A DNA stretch of 64,000 nucleotides from Candidatus Bilophila faecipullorum (GCA_944326695.1 CALVEZ010000017.1:1-64000); one strand, 5' to 3'; shown: positions 8,173-16,902, counted from the first letter of the stretch. Numbers and translations: made by a program. Notes: generated by a model from the sequence alone, not told the origin.

Positions 8173-8511
8173 ATGGCCAAAAACGCAACTATCCGCCCTC
8201 AACAAATAGAACGGGCAAGGAAACTGCTTCAGGATTTGCCGGAGAAAGAAGACAGAAAAACACGCCCGGAGGCGGCGGAACTACTGGAGAGGGATTTCAG
8301 AAAGGCGAAGGAGAAAGGCTACAACCCCAGAGAACTGAGCCAAATGCTCAAGAACGAGGGCATCATCATTCCCGCGTATCTCATAAAACGATTTTTTTCG
8401 GAGGACGAGAATGTTTCCGCTCCTCAGAAAAATGAGACGACACCTGTAAAAAAACACCCCACGGAAAAAGCATCTTTCATTGTCTCCGATACATCAAACG
8501 AGAATCTGTAA
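8173..8511 (+). CDS. TraK-like oriT-binding protein
   Basis: This 112-aa protein follows AAGGAGG. A helical, charged N-terminal half contains EKGYNPRELSQML and PAYLIKRFF, resembling the DNA-binding half of RP4 TraK. A low-complexity linker follows, then the short tail ASFIVSDTSNENL, which resembles the end of TraK (Phe, then Asp and Asn/Asp-Leu). It lies just beyond oriT and diverges from the relaxase operon, as in RP4. TraK bends oriT DNA to help relaxosome assembly. The assignment rests on gene order plus weak sequence similarity. Confidence 0.55.
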   Translation: MAKNATIRPQQIERARKLLQDLPEKEDRKTRPEAAELLERDFRKAKEKGYNPRELSQMLKNEGIIIPAYLIKRFFSEDENVSAPQKNETTPVKKHPTEKASFIVSDTSNENL

Positions 8512-8512
8512 C

Positions 8513-8676
8513 ATGAACATGCCCATTTTTTATATTGGAATAAACAAAGGCATCGTCGGCAAGAATAAGCTGGCCTTCACCCTGATTGGCTATCTGCTCG
8601 ATAATGGGAAACAGGCGCTTCTGCTGGAAAGCGATACCTCGAATCTCGATGTGTACAACAAAGAAAGTCACTCTCT
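8513..8676 (+). pseudogene. 5' fragment of a TraL/ParA-like ATPase gene
   Basis: ATG 8513 is one base after the traK-like stop. The first 50 codons (MPIFYIGINKGIVGKNKLAF...) look like the start of a TraL/MinD-type ATPase with a worn Walker A (KGIVGKN in place of KGGVGKS) and the following LLLESDTSNLDVYN strand. After about 8676 the similarity ends and the frame continues as unrelated sequence to a stop at 9001. An internal deletion has probably joined it to the membrane-protein sequence downstream. Confidence 0.5.
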
Positions 8677-8727
8677 GGTGCAGAGCCGTCTGGCGGAAAG
8701 CCAACCCCGAAAACAGCATATCCATAC

Positions 8728-8985
8728 ATGCTGGCATGGGGAGCCACGGCATCTTTTTCACTGCTGCCTTATGGAAGTTTCCTGCTGTGGGTCGGCTTCC
8801 GGTTCAGCTCAGGGCAGGTGCAGCCGCCCGCCCTGTTATGGATGCCTGCGGGAATCATTCTGGCTGCAATCTGCCTCTGCTGCGGAATTCTTTTCGAGAT
8901 ATTCGCCGCAAAAAAGTTCTCCGAAGCAAATCGGGACCGACGTAAATTCCTGCTGGTGGCAATCGCCTGTATCGTGCTGGGATGA
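8728..8985 (+). pseudogene. Fragment of a small membrane protein
   Basis: In another frame from the TraL-like fragment, 85 codons encode two hydrophobic segments (SFSLLPYGSFLLWVGF and LLWMPAGIILAAICLCCGIL) and a basic tail. Open sequence extends upstream of the first ATG to about 8640, and there is no ribosome site. It looks like the 3' end of a membrane-protein gene left by a deletion. Its family was not recognised. Confidence 0.35.
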
Positions 8986-9035
8986 TGCTTCACCGCATTG
9001 ACGCTGGTGTGATATTCTCCTCTTGTCCTCTGCAT

Positions 9036-9077
9036 AAAAAAATGCCGTGCAATAAAATTCTTTACACGGCATTTTTC
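9036..9077. terminator. Bidirectional intrinsic terminator
   Basis: Arms AAAAATGCCGTG (9038-9049) and CACGGCATTTTT (9065-9076) pair perfectly, with A and T runs on the outer sides. It closes the traK-side transcript. The next 290 bases up to the recombinase gene are AT-rich with no supported gene. Confidence 0.8.
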
Positions 9078-9366
9078 CTTATCAAGAGTGGAAATCATCA
9101 AAAACTTTCACGGTAAGAGCATATATGGAACCAGATTCAAAAATATTTTTTCTTTTTTCCCAATCAGTTCTATATTACTGAAATAAAAATCTTTCAACAG
9201 TGTGCAGCTTCGACAAATATATACAGTTCAATACAATAGGAGAAAAGTATGATGGAGTTCGTCCTTCTTTTCCCATGCGGAACCGGCGCAAACGCCCCAA
9301 TGCGGCTCATACGAGATTGCCGTAGCTTTATGGTCCACCGTCAATCTTTTACCTGGAGAACGCCGC

Positions 9367-10404
9367 ATGGTTCGCTGCCGTCCGTCAGTTTCCTCCACAA
9401 GCTCGCCGTCCTTGCCGGTCAAAAGGAACAGCGGGCAACCGGAGCGCGACACATTCAATCTTGATGGTTTTGTTTCATCCGTCTATCTGCCGTATATCCG
9501 GTTGCGCAAGCGGAGCTGGCGCGTGGATGAGCGCATTGCCCGACAACATCTGTCCCCGACCTTCGGAGCGCGGGAACTTGCCGACATACAACGCCACGAA
9601 GTGGAAGACTGGCTGCACGGACTGTCGTCCGGCGGTTTGGCTCCGGCCACCTGCAACCGTATTCTGGCGGTCTTCAAGACAATTTGCTCTCTGGCCGTAA
9701 TGCGTGGTCTTCTGCTCACGGGGCAATCACCATGCGCGGGAGTCTCGCCCTTCAAAATCCACGCGCAGCGGGAACGCTACCTCTCGCGGGATGAGGCACA
9801 ACGGCTCATGCGGGCGCTGGAAAAAAGCGACCGGCCGGAAGCCTTTGCCATCCGTCTGCTTCTGCTGACCGGGGCGCGCAAGAGCGAAGTCCTCAAGGCG
9901 CGCTGGGAACACGTCCGCCTGGATTTGCGGCTGCTCATCGTACCGCTGTCCAAGTCCGGCAAGCCTCGTCATATTCCGCTGTCCGACGAGGCCATAACAG
10001 TCATTCGCTCCATCCCGCGCCAGCAAGGGAACCCCTGGCTGTTCCCAGGCCATGCTCCGGGAAAGCCCCTCAGCGACCTCTATCTCTTCTGGAACAGTCT
10101 GCGCCGCAGCCTGGGGCTTACGAGTGTGCGCATCCACGATTTAAGGCACACCTTCGCCTCATTTCTGGTCAATGCCGGGCACTCTCTCTATGAAGTGCAA
10201 AAACTTCTGGGGCACAGCGATCCCAGAACCACCATGCGATACGCCCATCTGGAGCAGGCTTCCCTGGTGGCCGTCGCTGAAACGGTGAGTATTTTTCTTG
10301 CTCAATCCGGCAGGGAAAACACCGGAGAACACAAGGACGGGAATTTTATTCCTCGCCCGCATGGTGCCTACAAGAGGAACCGAGCAAGTCCTACAACACG
10401 ATAG
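9367..10404 (+). CDS. Tyrosine recombinase/integrase
   Basis: This 345-aa tyrosine recombinase has a SAM-like core-binding region at residues 35-115 (YLPYIRLRKRSWRVDERIA). The catalytic set is complete: Arg in TGARKSE, a Lys-containing beta hairpin (PLSKSGKPRHIPL), HDLRHTFAS, a His in KLLGHSDPRTTMRYAH, and the Tyr nucleophile in the same segment. The usual longer N-terminal arm-binding domain of island integrases seems replaced by about 30 low-similarity residues. Start 9367 has GGAG at 8 bases. It may integrate the mobilisable island. It also ends 110 bases before paired inverted repeats in the capsule promoter region, so it could be the invertase for that segment. Confidence 0.85.
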   Translation: MVRCRPSVSSTSSPSLPVKRNSGQPERDTFNLDGFVSSVYLPYIRLRKRSWRVDERIARQHLSPTFGARELADIQRHEVEDWLHGLSSGGLAPATCNRILAVFKTICSLAVMRGLLLTGQSPCAGVSPFKIHAQRERYLSRDEAQRLMRALEKSDRPEAFAIRLLLLTGARKSEVLKARWEHVRLDLRLLIVPLSKSGKPRHIPLSDEAITVIRSIPRQQGNPWLFPGHAPGKPLSDLYLFWNSLRRSLGLTSVRIHDLRHTFASFLVNAGHSLYEVQKLLGHSDPRTTMRYAHLEQASLVAVAETVSIFLAQSGRENTGEHKDGNFIPRPHGAYKRNRASPTTR

Positions 10405-10513
10405 TAGATGGAGATAAAAGGCAAAAAATAAAAAATACGAAAAAGAAGACGCTGAATGAACTTGGTCGTTCCCGGTCGGAAACACTCTTCTTCGGGCACA
10501 AACCGAATGCTCA

Positions 10514-10696
10514 TTGACAGAAACACTGTCGATGAATCTTGAGGTATCAATACATTTAACACCTCTAATTTGCAATATCATCCCTGAGGGAACTTTTACA
10601 AAGCATATTTACTTTGAAAAAATCCTCATAAATTCACTTGCCTACCTTTTTCATTCTTTTTTTTACGCCTCAAAAAATCGACAGTGTTTCTGTCAA
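10514..10696. promoter_or_regulatory. Candidate invertible promoter segment (20-bp perfect inverted repeats)
   Basis: The 20-base arms at 10514-10533 and 10677-10696 are exact reverse complements, enclosing 143 AT-rich bases. Each arm is itself a dyad (GACAG-AAACA-CTGTC), the layout of a tyrosine-recombinase core site with two half-sites and a short crossover. An extra half-site TTCGACAG follows at 10699. The best promoter-like match inside (TTGCAA, 17 bases, TATTGA) reads leftward, away from kpsF. No promoter is evident between 10697 and kpsF. This suggests the segment is drawn in the OFF state; inversion would point the promoter at the kps operon. Inversion itself is inference. Confidence 0.6.
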
Positions 10697-10759
10697 ATTC
10701 GACAGGAATCTTACCCCTTGCCCAATGGCTTGGAAAAAACATGCCTTGGAGTGTTTTTT

Positions 10760-11767
10760 ATGCCCGTAAGGAAAGTCTCCGGTGAAAATTCTCGCACCCG
10801 CACTATCCGGAAAGAAAAAATGGATGAAGTGGGATTCGCCGTTTCCATATTGCAACAGGAAGCACACGCCCTGACTTTGCTGGCGCACGGCCTCACTACC
10901 ACATTCTGTGAAATTGTGGACCGTCTGTACAATGTAAAAGGGCGTATCGCAGTCACGGGCATGGGCAAAAGCGGGCATGTGGCCCGCAAGGTGGCGGCAA
11001 CACTGGCATCCACGGGTTCCCCCGCCTATTTCATCCACCCCGGCGAAGCCAGCCACGGAGACCTGGGGATGCTGGCCTCCGACGATGCTGTTCTGGCCTT
11101 TTCCAATTCCGGCAACACGGCGGAACTTTCGGACATCATCCTGTATGCGGCCCGGCGCAACATCCCCCTGATAGGGGTAACGCGCAACGCGGACAGCCTG
11201 CTCGGCAAAAACGCCGCGCACCTCCTTTTGCTGCCGCTTGTGCCGGAAGCCGACCCGCTGGACTGCGCCCCCACCACGTCCACCACCCTGCAAATGGCCC
11301 TGGGCGACGCGCTGGCCCTGACGCTGATGCGTCGGCGCGGCTGTTCTCCCGAAGAATTTCACCGCTGGCATCCGGGTGGCTCACTCGGCCGCAAGCTATT
11401 GACGGTCAGGGAAATCATGCACACGGGCGAGGAACTCCCCCTGCTTCCGGCGTCCTCGCCCATGTCGGAAGTACTCGTGTTGATGACCGGCAAGGGGTTC
11501 GGCGTGGCGGGCATTCTCGAAAAAAAACGGCTTGCGGGCATCATTACCGACGGCGACCTGCGCCGCCATATGGGGCCTTCCCTCATGGACAAGACGGCAA
11601 GGCAGGTTATGCATCCCGATCCCGTGGCGGTCGGCGAAGACACGCTTGCCGTGGCCGCGTTGCGGCTCATGCAGGAAAACAGGATCACCTCGCTGTTCGT
11701 CACCAGTGAAGGAAAACCGGTCGGGATTCTCAATGTTCATGACTGCCTGCGGGCGGGGGTGGAATGA
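10760..11767 (+). CDS. kpsF: Arabinose-5-phosphate isomerase (KpsF/KdsD type)
   Basis: This 335-aa enzyme converts ribulose-5-phosphate to arabinose-5-phosphate, the first step to Kdo, which links Kps-type capsules to lipid. The SIS domain (about residues 30-190) carries GMGKSGHVARK, ASTGSPAYFIHPGEASHGDLG and SNSGNTAEL; two CBS domains follow (EIMHTGEELPLLP and QVMHPDPVAVGEDT). Start 10760 is favoured by GGAG at 8 bases; a second ATG at 10820 is also possible. The open frame runs back to 10514 only through the inverted-repeat segment. It is the first gene of the operon, and its stop overlaps the next start (ATGA). Confidence 0.9.
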   Translation: MPVRKVSGENSRTRTIRKEKMDEVGFAVSILQQEAHALTLLAHGLTTTFCEIVDRLYNVKGRIAVTGMGKSGHVARKVAATLASTGSPAYFIHPGEASHGDLGMLASDDAVLAFSNSGNTAELSDIILYAARRNIPLIGVTRNADSLLGKNAAHLLLLPLVPEADPLDCAPTTSTTLQMALGDALALTLMRRRGCSPEEFHRWHPGGSLGRKLLTVREIMHTGEELPLLPASSPMSEVLVLMTGKGFGVAGILEKKRLAGIITDGDLRRHMGPSLMDKTARQVMHPDPVAVGEDTLAVAALRLMQENRITSLFVTSEGKPVGILNVHDCLRAGVE

Positions 11768-12114
11768 TGCTGCGCCACTGCCTGATTCTCTCCCTCGCCC
11801 TCTGTGCCGTGCTTTCCGGCTGCGCCGCGCGTGAATCCGCTGCTCCGACCGCCCTCGTTCCGGAGGAGGCTCCCGCGTTGTCGTTCGAAGAACGGGTGGC
11901 CGCTCTGCCGGAAGGCTCCGCACAATACTTTGCCGAAAGCCCCTTTGGTCCGGCCGCCATTGATGCAGGCCCGTTCTACCTTTCCGGTCTGGGTGACGAA
12001 TGCCGTTCGGTTCGCGTCGCACGCGGAAGCACGAGCCACAGATTCGCGCTCTGCAAGGAGAAAAACAGCGTATGGCACTTCATCCCCACCATCTTTGAGA
12101 GCATGCCGCAATGA
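11764..12114 (+). CDS. Small lipoprotein of the capsule operon
   Basis: This 116-aa protein has a signal peptide and lipobox (AVLSGCAAR), so it should be lipidated at Cys20. The mature part has two cysteines (DECRS and FALCKEK) and no recognised domain. It is coupled by 4-base ATGA overlaps to kpsF upstream and kpsM downstream, so it belongs to the transport operon. It may be an outer-membrane or periplasmic accessory for export. The function is unknown. Confidence 0.75.
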   Translation: MMLRHCLILSLALCAVLSGCAARESAAPTALVPEEAPALSFEERVAALPEGSAQYFAESPFGPAAIDAGPFYLSGLGDECRSVRVARGSTSHRFALCKEKNSVWHFIPTIFESMPQ

Positions 12115-12911
12115 ACGCCGACACCATGCCAGCTTTATCCGTATCGTCCGCGCTGACCGTGCAGGGAAGGGTGATTTACGCTCTGGTCATGCGGGAAGTG
12201 CATACGCTGTACGGCAATACCCGGCTCGGCTACCTCTGGGCAATCATTCAGACGGCTTTCAACATCGCGGTATTCTGGCTGTTTCGTGAGTTCCTCGGCG
12301 CACACGCCCCCCACGGCATGGGGATGGCGGTCTTCCTTCTCTGCGGTTTTATCCCCTGGTATATGTTCAGCGATACCGTTTCCCGCTGCATGAAGGCCGT
12401 AAGCGCCAATCAGGCGCTGCTGACCTTCCCGCAAGTGACGGAACTGGATCTGATGATTGCACGGTGCCTCGTGGTCTGGGGAACGCAGCTCGTCTGCGCC
12501 GTCATCATTCTGTCCATCGCCGCCGCTCTGGGCCAGTCCGTGGAACTACGCCATGTTGACAGCCTTGCTGCTACGCTGTTCTTCGCCCCTCTGCTGGGGC
12601 TGGGTACAGGGCTTATCTTCGCATCTCTGGCCCGCCTCTGGCCCACGCTGGAACGGCTTGTCCCCATCCTGATGCGCTTCCTGTTCTTTGCGTCCGGTGT
12701 ATTCTTTCAGGTCTCTGAATTGCCTGCCCGCTTTTCCGGTTCTCTGCTATTGAACCCGGTAGCTCAACTTATTGAATGGCAACGCTACGGCTTTTCCGCA
12801 TCCTCCTCATCCCCCTTATACAGCATAGGCTATGTGACCGCATGGTGTTTAGGCTCGCTTTGCCTCGGCCTGCTGCTGGAACGCTATGTTCGCGGGAGGG
12901 AAGTCCGATGA
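12111..12911 (+). CDS. kpsM: Capsule ABC transporter permease KpsM
   Basis: This 266-aa ABC-2 type inner-membrane permease has six predicted hydrophobic segments. The N-terminal cytoplasmic motif VMREVHTLYGNTRLGYLW is typical of polysaccharide exporters that work with KpsT. The C-terminus ends with a short basic tail (GREVR). Overlaps by ATGA on both sides (lipoprotein gene and kpsT) indicate strict co-expression. It forms the channel for capsule chains across the inner membrane. Confidence 0.92.
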   Translation: MNADTMPALSVSSALTVQGRVIYALVMREVHTLYGNTRLGYLWAIIQTAFNIAVFWLFREFLGAHAPHGMGMAVFLLCGFIPWYMFSDTVSRCMKAVSANQALLTFPQVTELDLMIARCLVVWGTQLVCAVIILSIAAALGQSVELRHVDSLAATLFFAPLLGLGTGLIFASLARLWPTLERLVPILMRFLFFASGVFFQVSELPARFSGSLLLNPVAQLIEWQRYGFSASSSSPLYSIGYVTAWCLGSLCLGLLLERYVRGREVR

Positions 12912-13573
12912 TTGAACTTTCCCGCATCTGCAAGTCTTACAGCCTGCCACATGGTAAACGAAAGGATGTTCTGCGTGATGTCAGCATCACCTTCCGGCCT
13001 GGCGTGAACATGGGGATTCTCGGCCTGAACGGACAGGGCAAGTCCACGCTCATCCGCATCATCAGCGGTTCGGAACGTCCCGACAGCGGAACGGTAACCC
13101 GCAGGAGCCGTGTTTCCTGGCCCATCGGCTTTGCCGGAGGCTTCAACGGCAGCCTGACCGGGCGGGAAAACCTGCGTTTCACCAGCCGCATCTACGGCGC
13201 GGACATTCAGGAAGTGACGGAATTTGTGGAGGAGTTTACGGAACTCGGTCCATACATGGACATGCCGGTGAAAACCTATTCATCGGGCATGCGCTCCAAG
13301 CTGGCTTTTGGACTGAGCATGTCCATCGGCTTCGATTTCTATCTCATTGATGAGGCATGGTCCGTGGGGGACGCCTCCTTCCGGGCCAAAGCGGAAAAAC
13401 TCTTTGAGGCGCGCAAGGCGCACGCGACGCTGGTTGTGGTGTCGCACAACGTAGCCACCATCCGCAAGAACTGCGACAGGGCCGCCGTGCTGCATGACGG
13501 CGTCCTTTCCGAATATGAAACTCTGGGCGACGCTCTGCGCGTCTACACGGGAATTTGCCATGCCGGACGTTGA
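12908..13573 (+). CDS. kpsT: Capsule ABC transporter ATPase KpsT
   Basis: This 221-aa ATP-binding subunit has Walker A GLNGQGKST, the signature region TYSSGMRSKLAFG, Walker B FYLIDE (Glu present), and a switch His in VVSHN. Length and layout fit KpsT/CtrD/BexA proteins. The gene overlaps kpsM by four bases and kpsE by 14. It powers export through KpsM. Confidence 0.93.
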   Translation: MIELSRICKSYSLPHGKRKDVLRDVSITFRPGVNMGILGLNGQGKSTLIRIISGSERPDSGTVTRRSRVSWPIGFAGGFNGSLTGRENLRFTSRIYGADIQEVTEFVEEFTELGPYMDMPVKTYSSGMRSKLAFGLSMSIGFDFYLIDEAWSVGDASFRAKAEKLFEARKAHATLVVVSHNVATIRKNCDRAAVLHDGVLSEYETLGDALRVYTGICHAGR

Positions 13574-14864
13574 AAAAAACACCGTACAAACCGCATCGGA
13601 CACAAAGGTGGCTCCAGCAAAGCAAGAAACAGACGTAAGGCCAACTTCTCCCATCGCATCTCCGAAAGCCAAAGAGCAAGCCACACCTGTTGAGCAATCA
13701 GCACCTCAAACCATTTCTCATTTGGCCCTGGCCTCGCGCCCCGCTTCTATGGCGCTCGGCAGAATAAATTCCCGACTTTCCCCGGCCATAAAAACGGTAT
13801 TGATTGCCGTGCTGCTGCCCACTTTATTGTCTTTGCTGTACTTCGGCCTGTGGGCTTCACCCATGTACATCGCCGAAGCCCGTTTCGCCGTGCGCGGGGC
13901 AGAAACCAGCGGAGGGGCCAGCGGCCTTGCCGCGTTGCTGCTACCTTCCGGTGCGTCTGTGGGCGCGGACGCGCATATCGTGGCCGAATACATCCAGTCC
14001 CCGGACATCATGGAGGCCATTGACGGAGAGCTGCACATTTTCCGCCACTTCTCCAGCCGCGAGTATGACTTCATCAGCCGTCTGGCCACCGATGCCACGC
14101 GGGATGAGCGCCTTTCCTATTGGAATTGGGCAGTAAAACCCTCCTTTGACCCGGAAACCGGCATCATCGCTCTGAGCGTCAGGGCTTATGACCCTGTTAC
14201 GGCCCAAAAACTGGCGGAAGCCGTGCTGACCAAAAGCGAGGCCCTGGTCAACGCCATGAGCCGCCGCGCGCAGGACGACGCCATCGCCCTGGCCATAAGC
14301 GAGGTAAAAACGGCGGAACAACGGGTAAGTGCCGCGCAGGACGCCATGCGCGCCTTCCGGGATCGCAGCGGGATGCTGGACCCAGCCAGTACGGCGGGCG
14401 GGCTGCAAGGCATCGTCAGCCAACTGGAAGGCGAAGCCGTAAAAGTCCGTGCCGAAATCGCGGAAGCCTCCACCTATATGAGCAAGGACGCCCCGGCATT
14501 GGTGGGATTGCGTGCCCGGCTGTCGGCTGTGGAAAAACAGCTTGCCTCGGAAAAGCTGCGCCTGGCCGGGGAAGCCCGGCCCGACAGCCTGACTTCCGTG
14601 GCAGGGGAATATGAGGACTTGCAGACCGAAAGCGAGTTCGCCCGGCAGCAGCTCGTTTCGGCTATGACCTCGCTGGAAACCGCCCGCGTGAAGGCGGAAG
14701 CCAAGTCCCGTTATGTGGTGGCCTTCCAGATTCCTGTTCTGCCGGATGAATCCCTGTACCCCCGCCCCTTCCTGTTTACGACCTATGTCCTTGTCGGTGC
14801 TCTGGTACTGGTGGGGCTTTGTTCCCTGATTATAGCCGCTGTGCGCGAGCACGCCGGATTCTGA
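13560..14864 (+). CDS. kpsE: Polysaccharide co-polymerase KpsE-like protein
   Basis: This is a 434-aa protein. The start at 13560 (MPDVEKNT) lies inside the kpsT end and is preferred to an upstream ATG buried in kpsT. A proline/alanine-rich cytoplasmic N-terminus is followed by a membrane segment (about residues 75-100, KTVLIAVLLPTLLSLLYFGL), a long periplasmic helical region (EVKTAEQRVSAAQDAMRAF and LRARLSAVEKQLASEKLRLA), and a C-terminal membrane segment (TTYVLVGALVLVGLCSLII). This is the PCP-3 layout. KpsE links the inner-membrane exporter to KpsD. Confidence 0.88.
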   Translation: MPDVEKNTVQTASDTKVAPAKQETDVRPTSPIASPKAKEQATPVEQSAPQTISHLALASRPASMALGRINSRLSPAIKTVLIAVLLPTLLSLLYFGLWASPMYIAEARFAVRGAETSGGASGLAALLLPSGASVGADAHIVAEYIQSPDIMEAIDGELHIFRHFSSREYDFISRLATDATRDERLSYWNWAVKPSFDPETGIIALSVRAYDPVTAQKLAEAVLTKSEALVNAMSRRAQDDAIALAISEVKTAEQRVSAAQDAMRAFRDRSGMLDPASTAGGLQGIVSQLEGEAVKVRAEIAEASTYMSKDAPALVGLRARLSAVEKQLASEKLRLAGEARPDSLTSVAGEYEDLQTESEFARQQLVSAMTSLETARVKAEAKSRYVVAFQIPVLPDESLYPRPFLFTTYVLVGALVLVGLCSLIIAAVREHAGF

Positions 14865-14871
14865 GACAGAT

Positions 14872-16683
14872 ATGAACAGCAGATTTCTTCTTTCCGCAAC
14901 ATTGATTCTGGCAATGACTACACCCGCCCTGGGAGCGGATGCCACGCCGCAGAACGGTTCTTCCTACGGCGGCAGCCTGGGCAAATCCGGCAACCCCAGC
15001 CCCGGCGGAAGCGGAGGCATTCAGGGTACGCCTTCGACCCGGCCTCCGTCCTATCTGCCCGGCGGCTATCAGCGGGAAGCCGTCTTTCAGCAGGCCATGT
15101 ACGGACAGGAATCCTCCCGGCAACTAGAGGAGCGCCAACGCCGGTCCATGCCGGGCCTGCCCGCCTGGGCGCTGGAAAACTATCGCCCGGACATGACGCA
15201 GGGTCTGGAACCTTTCGGCGCGAATCTGTTCCGGGGCAATTTCGCCTCCACCTACGGCAGCGGCATGAACGACGACTATGTGATTCTTCCGGGCGACAGG
15301 ATCACCGTACGCGTCTGGGGCGCGAGAAGCTACGATGACGTGCTGTTCGTAGACCAGCAGGGCAACATCTTTCTGCCGGAGGTGGGGCCGGTGCGGGTGG
15401 CCGGACTGAAGCAGTCCGCGCTTTCCGGCTCGGTACGGGCGAAACTGGCCTCGGTCTTTCCTGAAAACGTCAATATTTATGTGAACCTGCAAAGCGCCCA
15501 GCCCGTGGCCGTCTATGTGGCCGGAAACGTGCCCAATCCGGGCCGTTACGCGGGCGGCCCACAGGATTCCGTCATGTCCTATCTGGACCGGGCCGGGGGC
15601 ATTCTCCCGGAACAGGGCAGCTACCGGAACATCAAAATTCTGCGCGGCAGGCAGGTCATCGGACAGGTGGATCTCTACAGCTACATGATGCGCGGGGAGC
15701 TGCCGCATATCCGCCTCAAAGACGGAGATACCATTCTGGTGGAACCCTTCGGCATGTCCGTGGCCGCCTACGGCCTGTTGCGCCAGCCCGCCCGCTATGA
15801 GTTCAGAGGCGCGGCCAGCGGCAAAGACCTGCTGAACTACGCCCTGCCCATGAACGGCGTTTCCCACGTCAGCGTGGGCGGCATGCGCAACGGCGAACCG
15901 TTCAACGTCTATGTGACCCTGCATGACTTTCGCAGCCTTCAGCTTGCGGACGGCGACCGCGTGGAGTTTGTGGCCGACACGCGGGGCAGGACCATCATGG
16001 TGGCCGCGTCCGGGGCCATCCACGGCGCGTCGCGCTTCCCGGTGCTCAAGCAGACCAGACTGAAGACGCTGCTGGAATATATCGCGGTGGAACCGGAGCT
16101 TGCGGACATCAAGTCCGTCTACATCCGCCGCAGGAGCGTGGCCGCCGAACAGAAAGTCATTCTCGCAGATGCTCTGCGCCGTCTGGAACAGAGTGCATTG
16201 ACCGCCACCTCCGCTTCCGTGGACGAGGCCGGTATCCGGGTGAAGGAAGCGGAGCTGATTCAGAACTTCGTACAGCGGGCCTCGCAACTGGAGCCGGACG
16301 GCGTGCTGGTCGTGTCCCGCGACGGCAGAATTTCCGACGTGCTGCTGGAGGAAGGCGACGAGATCATCATTCCCCGGAAAACGGACGTGGTTCACGTTTC
16401 CGGCGAAGTGCTCATTCCCGCCGCCGTGACCTGGGAAAAGGGCCTCTCCCTAAAGGACTATCTCGGCGGCGCAGGCGGCCTGTCCGACCGGGCGGATACG
16501 GACAATATCCTGATTGTGGGTCTGAACGGGGAAGTCTCCCATGCCAAGGGACAGCCCATCGAACCCGGCGACCGCATCCTGGTCATGCCCAAGTTTGATT
16601 CCAAAAACCTGCAACTGGTCAAGGACGTGACCCAGGTGCTCTACCAGATGGCCGTGGCCGTCAAGGTCGCCGTAGGATTGTAG
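14872..16683 (+). CDS. kpsD: Polysaccharide export protein KpsD (outer-membrane/periplasmic)
   Basis: This 603-aa protein has a cleavable signal (LILAMTTPALGA) and a glycine/serine/proline-rich linker. The polysaccharide-export domain is near residue 135 (YVILPGDRITVRVWGARSYD) and is followed by several SLBB beta-grasp repeats (VYVAGNVPNPGRYAGGPQDS, VVHVSGEVLIPAAVTWEKG). This matches KpsD rather than the shorter Wza. With KpsE it carries the capsule across the periplasm and outer membrane. It starts 7 bases after kpsE. GC content falls sharply after this gene. Confidence 0.9.
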   Translation: MNSRFLLSATLILAMTTPALGADATPQNGSSYGGSLGKSGNPSPGGSGGIQGTPSTRPPSYLPGGYQREAVFQQAMYGQESSRQLEERQRRSMPGLPAWALENYRPDMTQGLEPFGANLFRGNFASTYGSGMNDDYVILPGDRITVRVWGARSYDDVLFVDQQGNIFLPEVGPVRVAGLKQSALSGSVRAKLASVFPENVNIYVNLQSAQPVAVYVAGNVPNPGRYAGGPQDSVMSYLDRAGGILPEQGSYRNIKILRGRQVIGQVDLYSYMMRGELPHIRLKDGDTILVEPFGMSVAAYGLLRQPARYEFRGAASGKDLLNYALPMNGVSHVSVGGMRNGEPFNVYVTLHDFRSLQLADGDRVEFVADTRGRTIMVAASGAIHGASRFPVLKQTRLKTLLEYIAVEPELADIKSVYIRRRSVAAEQKVILADALRRLEQSALTATSASVDEAGIRVKEAELIQNFVQRASQLEPDGVLVVSRDGRISDVLLEEGDEIIIPRKTDVVHVSGEVLIPAAVTWEKGLSLKDYLGGAGGLSDRADTDNILIVGLNGEVSHAKGQPIEPGDRILVMPKFDSKNLQLVKDVTQVLYQMAVAVKVAVGL

Positions 16684-16692
16684 GGAAGTATC

Positions 16693-16902
16693 ATGGGATT
16701 TTGTTTTGACTTTCAGGGCAAGGTCTCCGGGCCGGTAGATAACAAGGCCCCCCTATTCTGCATCGCCGGGTCGTGCGCTCTGGAGAGCTGCGCCCGCGCT
16801 TTGGAAGACTGGGGGAGTCAGGAGACGTTGCGGGAATTGGTGGACAAAATTTTAGAGAAACAAACAGGCTTCGGTTCGTTGTCGGAAAAGGAGGCTTCAT
16901 GA
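16693..16902 (+). CDS. 69-aa hypothetical protein coupled to the next gene
   Basis: The ORF starts 9 bases after the kpsD stop and ends in an ATGA overlap with the next gene, whose ribosome site AAGGAGG lies inside it. The sequence (MGFCFDFQGKVSGPVDNKAP...) has three cysteines and an amphipathic helical end (ETLRELVDKILEKQT). No family was recognised. Coupling supports translation. It lies at the junction between the GC-rich kps block and the AT-rich block and may be a remnant. Confidence 0.4.
   Translation: MGFCFDFQGKVSGPVDNKAPLFCIAGSCALESCARALEDWGSQETLRELVDKILEKQTGFGSLSEKEAS

Noticed and set aside
9228..9458. Minus-strand 76-aa ORF overlapping the recombinase start
   Set aside because: There is no ribosome site, it overlaps the recombinase N-terminus, and the sequence matches no known family. 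It may be a remnant but is not supportable.
15124..16395. 423-codon minus-strand ORF in kpsD
   Set aside because: It is a histidine/glycine-rich shadow of kpsD without recognisable domains.
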